Assembly: GCF_000734965.1 (NCBI RefSeq)
Contig: NZ_JMTB01000040.1
Span: forward strand, 1 to 64,000
Origin: Trabulsiella guamensis ATCC 49490
GTDB lineage: Bacteria; Pseudomonadota; Gammaproteobacteria; Enterobacterales; Enterobacteriaceae
Reading direction: 5' to 3'
DNA: 64,000 nt
Part shown: piece after piece, positions 58,623-64,000 of the stretch
How positions within the stretch are numbered: the stretch's first letter is position 1
How the letters are laid out: each line of letters begins with the position of its first letter
Made by a program: the position numbers and the translations under genes
The notes under the pieces: generated by a model
Database searches by the model: none
The model's input: only the letters and a program-made list of their open reading frames with translations
Told to the model about the DNA's origin: nothing

Positions 58623-58952
58623 TCAAATTTTGTTCGATGACAACCACTGCTGCGACAAATGAAGCGACTGACCGTCCGTGACGGTGACCACCACTGTTAC
58701 CGTGTCTTCAGGCGTCAAATTTATACGAAGTTGTGGCAGTTCAATCGCCTGATTAGCGGGCAAAGAGAGGGTCTTACTCTGCTGTATCTGACTTGTGCCG
58801 CTCTGCCCTTCCCGCCGGGTCTGCACCTGGACGCGACAGACGCAGGACTGGTTTAAGGTGACGACCGGCATAATGGTGGTGAGACCTCCTTGCTGCGCGA
58901 CGTCAAATGCAATCTGATTGCTCAACGCCGCCAGCAGCAACAAACTGTGCAT
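58623..58952 (-). CDS. csgC: Curli assembly protein CsgC
   Basis: 109 residues. It begins MHSLLLLAALSNQIAFDVAQQ and has the CXC motif in NQSCVCRVQVQ (Cys near 37 and 39). Periplasmic; it blocks premature amyloid formation by CsgA. The sequence is more diverged than CsgA or CsgB. The frame is open upstream, but the ATG here is the family start. It lies after csgA across a terminator-like hairpin. Confidence 0.93.
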   Translation of the reverse strand: MHSLLLLAALSNQIAFDVAQQGGLTTIMPVVTLNQSCVCRVQVQTRREGQSGTSQIQQSKTLSLPANQAIELPQLRINLTPEDTVTVVVTVTDGQSLHLSQQWLSSNKI

Positions 58953-58966
58953 ATTCGCCTCCAGAA

Positions 58967-58992
58967 AAAAACAGGGCCAGCGCCCTGTTTTT
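58967..58992 (-). terminator. Hairpin between csgA and csgC
   Basis: AAAAACAGGGC (58967-58977) pairs with GCCCTGTTTTT (58982-58992), a long perfect stem with a 4-base loop and a U-run on the minus strand. It should cut transcription after csgA, keeping csgC low. Confidence 0.88.
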
Positions 58993-59013
58993 TTAAGATG
59001 ACAACCAGGGAAC

Positions 59014-59463
59014 TCAGTACTGGCTGGCTGTTGCGTTGTTGCCAAAACCAACCTGATGGACGGTGACACTGGAGTCAGAAGCGGACTGGTTAACCAAAGC
59101 GCCGTTGCTTGCACCGAACTGACGCACTTCGACTTCAGAGTTTTTGCTGTTCCACTGATCGATAGTGGCGTTGTTTGCATAGCCATTCTGCAGCAGATCA
59201 ATAGCACTGGTGTCAGATCCCTGACCCACGTCCGCTGCGTTGGCACCGCCATACTGTTTGATGGTCAGATCAGAGTTACGCGCATCGCTTTGCAACGCGG
59301 TCGCCAGGTTACCGCCACCGTACTGGTAAATGCTCATGGTTGACTCAGGGCCTGTGGTGCTGCCACCGCCGCCATGACCCCCGCCATATTGCGGAACAAG
59401 ACCTGCCAGAGCACTGCCAGAAACTACAATTGCTGCGAATGCTGCTACTTTGATAAGTTTCAT
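59014..59463 (-). CDS. csgA: Major curli subunit CsgA
   Basis: 149 residues. Signal peptide about 1-20, then an N-terminal glycine-rich sorting segment (GLVPQYGGGHGGGGS). Five imperfect repeats of about 22 residues follow, each of the form S-x5-Q-x-G-x-x-N-x-A-x3-Q: QYGGGNLATALQ, QYGGANAADVGQ, QNGYANNATIDQ, QFGASNGALVNQ, QVGFGNNATASQ. The last ends in the chain terminus QY. It forms the extracellular amyloid fibre with CsgB as nucleator. Confidence 0.97.
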   Translation of the reverse strand: MKLIKVAAFAAIVVSGSALAGLVPQYGGGHGGGGSTTGPESTMSIYQYGGGNLATALQSDARNSDLTIKQYGGANAADVGQGSDTSAIDLLQNGYANNATIDQWNSKNSEVEVRQFGASNGALVNQSASDSSVTVHQVGFGNNATASQY

Positions 59464-59503
59464 GGTAAACCCCCATCGGATTGATTTTAATTGTCGTGAA
59501 TAG

Positions 59504-59959
59504 CTAACGCTGAATAATGCGGATGGCCATTTGCGACTGTCGTTGCACTACTACTGCGGTTTTTTGCGTACCAAACTGAGAAATATTTGCTTTATTACCG
59601 GAACCTTTCTGGATAATGGCCGCAGTATTTCCATATCCTCCTTGCTGAATATTTGCATCGTTGGTACTACCTGCCTGAGCAATATAAGCAAGGTTATACG
59701 TTCCTGACTGGTCAATTCGCGCCCTGTTAGCAGAACCCTCCTGAGAAATAACAGAAAGGACTTTTGAACCACTCTGACGAATAGTGGCATTATGATAACT
59801 ACCCTGCTGACCAATAATGGCTGCCTGATTATAAGATGGATCACTTAACTCATTAATCGCGAGGTTATATTCTGAATTAGCCAGATCATGACCTGCTGCG
59901 ATGACTAACCCATGCGAACCCAGTACTGTTAACAGCATAAATAACAATTTGTTTTTCAT
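59504..59959 (-). CDS. csgB: Curli nucleator subunit CsgB
   Basis: 151 residues, as in E. coli. The signal peptide is about 1-21. Five repeats of the CsgA type follow (QAAIIGQQGSYHNATIRQSG, ARIDQSGTYNLAYIAQAG and others), and the basic last repeat (QKTAVVVQRQSQMAIRIIQR) holds it to the cell surface. An open frame continues 42 codons upstream but has no homology; the ATG giving MKNKLLFMLLTVLG is the signal-peptide start. It is the first gene of csgBAC and is activated by CsgD. Confidence 0.96.
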   Translation of the reverse strand: MKNKLLFMLLTVLGSHGLVIAAGHDLANSEYNLAINELSDPSYNQAAIIGQQGSYHNATIRQSGSKVLSVISQEGSANRARIDQSGTYNLAYIAQAGSTNDANIQQGGYGNTAAIIQKGSGNKANISQFGTQKTAVVVQRQSQMAIRIIQR

Positions 59960-60077
59960 GTTGTCACCCTGGACCTGGCACTGTTGTAATAATAACGTAC
60001 GGGTAATATGTAAACGACTCACGTATTTTGTTACCGTGGCGTTACGGTGAAGAGTATGTCCGGAGAAACATATTAAA

Positions 60078-60088
60078 TATCTCACCCG
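60078..60088 (-). promoter_or_regulatory. CsgD-binding site of the csgBAC promoter
   Basis: CGGGTGAGATA on the minus strand fits the reported CsgD consensus CGGGKGAGNKA at every defined position. It lies about 120 bases before csgB. Confidence 0.75.
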
Positions 60089-60508
60089 CCAGTGGTATTT
60101 TATTGCTTATATTCACCCCTAAGTATGAACCAGGGCGTGTAATCGTAGCGGCAGGCGGTTTTTATTTTTCTCTATTTTATGGAGTTTGCCGGGGATGTAT
60201 ACATCGTCTGGCGATGCCGTCGTCACGAGAAGTTGACGGTTCCATCATTGCGAAAAACGCTAATTTGCTATCACGTCGTCACCAGGTTCGATTTTTCGAA
60301 AGGTTCAGACCTGTACAGATATTACTGTCAGAATTTTGTAATAAGATGCGCATAGAATCGCATTACTCAAAGAATAAAAACATTATAAATCAATCAATAG
60401 AAACAAAAATCCGGATCAGGAAAAACTGTGCATAATTAGCGAAATGTACAACTTTTCCATTAAATCTAAACAGATTAGAATCCACAAGTACACATTTTAA
60501 TATTTATT

Positions 60509-60536
60509 TTTACATTTTGTTACACGATTAACACTT
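60509..60536 (+). promoter_or_regulatory. OmpR-type activation site before csgD
   Basis: TTTACATTTTGTTACACGATTAACACTTG-like sequence (60509-60536) resembles the D1 OmpR site in front of E. coli csgD, with the direct TTACA-type repeats 10 bases apart. AAGATTAGTAATGACTAGATTG after it is the promoter region, with the predicted start about 148 bases before csgD. Confidence 0.65.
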
Positions 60537-60642
60537 GCTTTAAGATTAGTAATGACTAGATTGAAATTAGCCGTACATAATTTGTTTTAATTTTAACCTC
60601 CATCTCGGGGGTTATGGCACTTTCTACACACAGCAATTCCGT

Positions 60643-60664
60643 ATCTGTCAGTACTTCTGGTGCT
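60643..60664 (+). promoter_or_regulatory. csgD leader segment targeted by small RNAs (OmrA/OmrB type)
   Basis: ATCTGTCAGTACTTCTGGTG and the next two bases are the same as in the E. coli csgD leader, where OmrA/OmrB, McaS and others pair. The sequence between here and the start codon has diverged and holds a small hairpin, CACGGCTTCGTCGTG (60665-60679). Comparison is from memory. Confidence 0.6.
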
Positions 60665-60717
60665 CACGGCTTCGTCGTGGGCAACTGCCAGATGCGCTCA
60701 AAAAGTGGGGTTTCATC

Positions 60718-61368
60718 ATGTTTAATGAAGTCCATAGTATTCATGGCCATACGTTATTGTTGATCACTAAACCTTCTTTGCAGGCTACAGCGCTGCTTCA
60801 GCATTTAAAGCACTCGCTGATATTAACAACGAAATTGCATAATATTCAGCGTTCTCTCGATGATATACCGGCAGGAAGCATCATATTATTCGATATGATG
60901 GAAGCCGATAAAAAACTCATTCATTACTGGCAGGAAAACTTAAGCAGAAAAAACAATAATATCAGAGTGCTGCTTTTAAATACGCCTGATGAATATCCTT
61001 TCCGGGATATTGAAAACTGGCCATATATCAATGGTGTATTCTACGCCTCTGAAGATGAGTCGCGTCTGCTTGAGGGTTTGCATGGCGTGTTACGCGGTGA
61101 ATGTTATTTCTCACAAAAGTTGGCAAGTTATCTGATTACCCATTCCGGCAACTACCGGTATAACGGCACAGATACCACGCTGCTTACCCATCGGGAGAAA
61201 GAGATCCTCAACAAGCTACGGATTGGCGCGTCCAACAACGAGATCGCCCGCTCGCTGTTTATCAGCGAGAACACGGTCAAAACACACCTGTATAATCTTT
61301 TCAAAAAGATATCCGTTAAAAACCGCACACAAGCGGTCTCGTGGGCCAACGATAACCTCAGGCGATAA
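60718..61368 (+). CDS. csgD: Curli and biofilm master regulator CsgD (LuxR/FixJ family)
   Basis: 216 residues, as in E. coli. The N-terminal receiver-like domain (1-140) lacks the phosphorylation pattern of true receivers. The LuxR-type helix-turn-helix is [43 protein letters not shown] (about 153-196). It activates csgBAC and genes for cellulose and c-di-GMP enzymes. csgE follows by four bases. Confidence 0.98.
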   Translation: MFNEVHSIHGHTLLLITKPSLQATALLQHLKHSLILTTKLHNIQRSLDDIPAGSIILFDMMEADKKLIHYWQENLSRKNNNIRVLLLNTPDEYPFRDIENWPYINGVFYASEDESRLLEGLHGVLRGECYFSQKLASYLITHSGNYRYNGTDTTLLTHREKEILNKLRIGASNNEIARSLFISENTVKTHLYNLFKKISVKNRTQAVSWANDNLRR

Positions 61369-61372
61369 CGCC

Positions 61373-61762
61373 ATGAAACGCTATTTAGCCTGGCTTGTGG
61401 CAGCAGATATTCTGTTCGCCACCGGGGATCTGCACGCCGTTGAAGTAGAAATTCCCGGTTTATTAACCGACCACACGGTGTCGTCTGTGGGACATGACTT
61501 TTATCGTTCTTTTAGCGACAAGTGGGAAAGTGAATACAAGGGTAATCTGACGATTAATGAGCGGCCCAGTGCGCGATGGGGGAGTTGGATAACTATCGCC
61601 ATTAATCAGGATGTCATTTTCCAGACGTTTCTCTTTCCGACCAGACGCGATTTTGAAAACACAGTGGGTCAGGCGCTGGCAGCGACTGACGAGGCGATAA
61701 AACGCCGGCAGATCGATCAGACGTTGCTGAGCACTAAAGATCTCGCTCAGGACGAATTTTAA
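61373..61762 (+). CDS. csgE: Curli secretion specificity factor CsgE
   Basis: 129 residues, as in E. coli. Signal peptide about 1-22 ([22 protein letters not shown]), then [29 protein letters not shown]. Nonameric periplasmic cap of the CsgG channel. The ATG is inside a longer frame that overlaps csgD; the signal-peptide start is chosen. It is translated right after csgD. Confidence 0.97.
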   Translation: MKRYLAWLVAADILFATGDLHAVEVEIPGLLTDHTVSSVGHDFYRSFSDKWESEYKGNLTINERPSARWGSWITIAINQDVIFQTFLFPTRRDFENTVGQALAATDEAIKRRQIDQTLLSTKDLAQDEF

Positions 61763-61789
61763 AAAACTGAATATAACGCGGAGGCTGTC

Positions 61790-62203
61790 ATGCGTATTGC
61801 ATATGCAGTGATTTCACTCATCCTGATCCCCACCGTTAGCTGGGGCGGGAATATGGTGTTCCAGTTCCGAAACCCGAATTTTGGTGGAAACCCGAATAAT
61901 GGTTCTTTCCTGCTCAACAGCGCTCAGGCACAGAATTCTTATAAAGATCCGAGCTATGAAGACTATGGCGTCGAGACGCCCTCGGCGCTGGATAATTTCA
62001 CGCAGGCGATCCAGTCGCAAATATTAGGCGGGCTGCTCACCAATATTAACACCGGTAAACCGGGAAGAATGGTGACCAATGATTTCATCATTGATATCAC
62101 TAACCGTGACGGTCAGTTGCAATTAAACGTCACCGACCGTAAGACGGGGAAAACTTCGACCATTGAGGTGTCGGGGTTACAAACCAATTCCACCGACTTT
62201 TAA
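61790..62203 (+). CDS. csgF: Curli assembly factor CsgF
   Basis: 137 residues. Signal peptide about 1-19, then the conserved [30 protein letters not shown], the segment that plugs into the CsgG channel mouth. It links the secretion pore to CsgB at the surface. It lies 27 bases after csgE. Confidence 0.97.
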   Translation: MRIAYAVISLILIPTVSWGGNMVFQFRNPNFGGNPNNGSFLLNSAQAQNSYKDPSYEDYGVETPSALDNFTQAIQSQILGGLLTNINTGKPGRMVTNDFIIDITNRDGQLQLNVTDRKTGKTSTIEVSGLQTNSTDF

Positions 62204-62229
62204 CGCTCAGTTATTACAGGACGACTATC

Positions 62230-63063
62230 ATGCAGCGCTTATTACTTCTCCTGGCCGTCAGTTTATTGAGCGGATGTTTAACGGCCCCGCCAAAAGAAGC
62301 CGCAAAACCGACCTTAATGCCTCGCGCACAAAGTTATCGTGACTTAACCCACTTACCGATGCCCAGCGGGAAGATCTTTGTTTCGGTATACAACATTCAG
62401 GATGAAACCGGTCAGTTCAAGCCCTATCCGGCCAGCAACTTTTCGACCGCCGTACCGCAAAGCGCCACCGCCATGCTGGTCACCGCGCTGAAAGATTCGC
62501 GCTGGTTTGTGCCGCTGGAACGCCAGGGTCTGCAAAACCTGCTGAACGAACGCAAAATCATTCGCGCGGCGCAGGAAAACGGTACGGTAGCGATCAACAA
62601 TCGTATTCCGTTACAGTCGCTGACTGCGGCTAATATCATGATTGAAGGCTCGATCATTGGTTACGAGAGCAATGTGAAGTCAGGTGGGGTCGGCGCACGC
62701 TACTTCGGGATTGGCGCAGACACCCAATACCAGCTCGACCAAATCGCAGTCAACCTGCGGGTAGTCAACGTCAGCACCGGCGAAATTCTCTCGTCAGTCA
62801 ACACCAGCAAAACCATTCTTTCCTATGAAGTGCAGGCTGGGGTATTCCGCTTTATTGATTATCAGCGTCTGCTGGAAGGAGAAATTGGCTATACCGCCAA
62901 CGAACCGGTGATGCTGTGCCTGATGTCAGCGATTGAAACGGGCGTCATCTATCTGATTAACGATGGCATTGACCGCAGCTTGTGGGATCTGCAAAACAAA
63001 GCCGATTTGAATAATCCTGTGCTGGCGAAGTATCGCGAGATGTCAGTACCGCCTGAATCCTGA
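62230..63063 (+). CDS. csgG: Curli secretion channel lipoprotein CsgG
   Basis: 277 residues, as in E. coli. Lipobox LLSGC (Cys near 16). Nonameric outer-membrane pore; constriction-loop region SVYNIQDETGQFKPYPASNFSTAVPQ (about 53-78), with the Tyr-Asn-Phe set. The transmembrane hairpins are about 135-165 and 180-205. Last gene of the csgDEFG operon, followed by a strong terminator. Confidence 0.98.
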   Translation: MQRLLLLLAVSLLSGCLTAPPKEAAKPTLMPRAQSYRDLTHLPMPSGKIFVSVYNIQDETGQFKPYPASNFSTAVPQSATAMLVTALKDSRWFVPLERQGLQNLLNERKIIRAAQENGTVAINNRIPLQSLTAANIMIEGSIIGYESNVKSGGVGARYFGIGADTQYQLDQIAVNLRVVNVSTGEILSSVNTSKTILSYEVQAGVFRFIDYQRLLEGEIGYTANEPVMLCLMSAIETGVIYLINDGIDRSLWDLQNKADLNNPVLAKYREMSVPPES

Positions 63064-63071
63064 TCGCTGGC

Positions 63072-63103
63072 AAAAAAAGCGTGGCTCCTGGCCACGCTTT
63101 TTT
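63072..63103. terminator. Bidirectional terminator between csgG and ycdZ
   Basis: GCGTGGC (63079-63085) pairs with GCCACGC (63091-63097), flanked by AAAAAAA on the left and TTTTTT on the right, so it serves both converging genes. The ycdZ stop codon (63102-63104) lies at the edge of the T run. Confidence 0.9.
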
Positions 63104-63584
63104 ATTCACGCTGTAACGAGGGCGATTGCGCCTTCAGCCGCCGCGACGCCAGCCACAGGCCGCTGTTTTTCATTGCATAACCGAACAACAACCCCAGCGC
63201 CAGTGACGGAACAATCACTCGCCAGTCGCCCTGCCCCGCGAAGGTTGCGCCTGCGCCGATAAAAGTACCGGGAACGAACGACAACAGCAGTTGTTTCGCC
63301 TGAATACACATCAGAAACGCGACGATGCCGGTCATGGAATAACTGAGAATGTCGAGGTGCGGCGCCAGCGCGCTGCCATACATAATGACCTGCGCCCACA
63401 GGACACCGCTCATCACGGTGCAGGCGGCAATCAACAGCCCTTTCAGCCCGCCCTGCGGACAGGCGAAATAGGCGGTACAACCGAGAAAACCGGCCCAACT
63501 CAGTAGACCTAAAGAGACAGCCACCCACCCCCAGATGCCAGAGAGAATGCCTGTTGTCAGTGCGATAGAAAAGAGTATGTTCAT
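63102..63584 (-). CDS. ycdZ: YcdZ, inner-membrane protein (DUF1097)
   Basis: 160 residues with about five hydrophobic spans (FSIALTTGILSGIWGWVAVSLGLLSW; FLGCTAYFACPQGG; LLIAACTVMSGVLWAQVIMYG; MTGIVAFLMCIQAKQ). The function is unknown. The ATG giving MNILFSIALTTG matches the E. coli start; an upstream start (24 codons) has no homology. A perfect CRP site lies 34 bases upstream. Confidence 0.92.
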   Translation of the reverse strand: MNILFSIALTTGILSGIWGWVAVSLGLLSWAGFLGCTAYFACPQGGLKGLLIAACTVMSGVLWAQVIMYGSALAPHLDILSYSMTGIVAFLMCIQAKQLLLSFVPGTFIGAGATFAGQGDWRVIVPSLALGLLFGYAMKNSGLWLASRRLKAQSPSLQRE

Positions 63585-63617
63585 GGCGCGAATCATAGCA
63601 GAAACGCGCCACTTAAT

Positions 63618-63633
63618 TGTGACGCAAGTCACA
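63618..63633 (-). promoter_or_regulatory. Perfect CRP site before ycdZ
   Basis: TGTGACGCAAGTCACA is a full match to TGTGA-N6-TCACA, 34-49 bases before the ycdZ start. A second, near-perfect site TGTGATTTATATCACT lies at 63670-63685. Confidence 0.82.
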
Positions 63634-63669
63634 TTATCATCACGCAATGATTTCACGTTACATTGATAA

Positions 63670-63685
63670 TGTGATTTATATCACT
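63670..63685 (-). promoter_or_regulatory. Second CRP-like site upstream of ycdZ
   Basis: TGTGATTTATATCACT has both CRP half-sites with one mismatch at the last base. Its centre is 52 bases from the first site, about five helical turns, and it overlaps the ycdY stop codon. Confidence 0.6.
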
Positions 63686-64000
63686 CTCCATTCTCTTCCT
63701 GTAATTCATCCCACATGGCGGAAATCGCCTCGCGGGTCAGCGGCGCCATCGTCCGCCAGAACGGGGTAGTGGCGTGTGCTTCGAGTTTGCCGAGGAAGGC
63801 ACCGCACCAGGGCAACAGGTACTCTGCGAACAGGGTTTCCAACGCCTCACTTTCATCCTCTTCCGACTGATCTTCGAGCCAGGACGCGGCCAGCAACAGC
63901 GTACCGAGATGATCAGCGGGCGCGTCGCTGAGGGGCATACCCCGTTCAGACAAAAACGCGCGGACGTCCGCTTCTTTGATCTCACTCTGCCAGTGACTGG
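63681..64000 (-). CDS. ycdY: YcdY, TorD-family chaperone, C-terminal part, cut by window end
   Basis: The last 106 codons of a TorD-like protein that in E. coli helps mature the zinc phosphoesterase YcdX. The frame is open to the window edge, reading SEIKEADVRAFLSERGMPLSDAPADHLGTLLLAASWLEDQSEEDESEALE. The last conserved part is EYLLPWCGAFLGKLEAHATTPFWRTMAPLTREAISAMWDELQEENGE. An internal start at 63953 is not the real one. It would be upstream of ycdZ, but it ends 96 bases before it. Confidence 0.93.
   Translation of the reverse strand, partial: SHWQSEIKEADVRAFLSERGMPLSDAPADHLGTLLLAASWLEDQSEEDESEALETLFAEYLLPWCGAFLGKLEAHATTPFWRTMAPLTREAISAMWDELQEENGE

Larger units (their letters stand above)
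59960..60717. promoter_or_regulatory. csgB-csgD divergent control region (758 bases)
   Basis: No gene. It is AT-rich and known in relatives as a hub for OmpR, IHF, H-NS, CpxR, MlrA and RpoS input. Visible here are a CsgD site near csgB (60078-60088), an OmpR-type site (60509-60536) before csgD, and a conserved sRNA pairing segment in the csgD leader. A plus-strand frame inside (60028-60435) has no support as a gene. Confidence 0.75.

Noticed and set aside
59014-59959. Repeats in csgA and csgB considered as a DNA tandem repeat array
   Set aside because: They are the protein-level amyloid repeats of curlins; the DNA copies are too diverged to be a repeat locus of their own.
60028-60435. Plus-strand frame of 135 codons in the csgB-csgD gap
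   Set aside because: AT-rich regulatory DNA with the CsgD site inside; weak start and low-complexity end, with no known counterpart in relatives.

Overview
This is chromosomal DNA of a member of the Enterobacteriaceae. Almost every gene matches an Escherichia coli K-12 gene in length, motifs and neighbourhood, and the order runs ndh to ycdY, the reverse of the usual E. coli map direction. It is not E. coli itself. Several proteins (FhuE, FlgK, ThiK, YmdA, CsgC) are clearly diverged, some E. coli neighbours are missing, and one gene pair is extra. I cannot settle the genus from sequence alone; Citrobacter, Enterobacter, Leclercia and their relatives would all fit. Comparisons with E. coli or Salmonella are from memory, not from a database search.

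Layout, left to right. Positions 1-4890 (minus strand): ndh (cut by the window edge), ycfP, nagZ, thiK, lpoB, ycfL, hinT. These cover respiration, peptidoglycan recycling and synthesis, and thiamine salvage. Positions 5234-7441: fhuE, a siderophore receptor. Positions 7533-13536 (minus): ptsG with Mlc, CRP and SgrS control sites, then ycfH, holB, tmk, mltG and pabC. Positions 13642-19903 (minus): the fatty-acid cluster fabF, acpP, fabG, fabD, fabH, plsX, with rpmF and yceD. Then yceF (plus), rluC (minus) and rne (plus) with its long autoregulatory leader. Positions 25408-27652 hold a divergent LysR regulator and MFS transporter, fitted exactly between the rne and flgKL terminators. This is the only clearly accessory insertion.

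Positions 27730-39171 carry the flagellar region: flgBCDEFGHIJ and flgKL on the minus strand, flgA and flgMN on the plus strand. An FlhDC box lies between flgB and flgA, and sigma-28 promoters precede flgK and flgM. Next are murJ, yceM, yceH, rimJ, mdtH, yceB, pyrC (PurR site), dinI (LexA box), bssS, solA, trhO, lpxL, mdtG and msyB. Positions 52626-58115 make osmoregulated periplasmic glucans (opgH and opgG, then opgC). Positions 58147-63063 are the curli region: ymdA, csgC, csgA, csgB on one strand and csgD, csgE, csgF, csgG on the other, around a 758-base control region. The window ends with ycdZ and a truncated ycdY.

I found no mobile element, CRISPR array, tRNA or rRNA, and no evidence for a wholly new system. 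The best leads are the LysR/MFS cassette with its perfect 19-bp palindrome, a new inverted repeat in the ptsG promoter, the diverged FhuE, and the absence of grxB, yceI-yceJ-yceO, ymdB-clsC and yceK from their E. coli positions.
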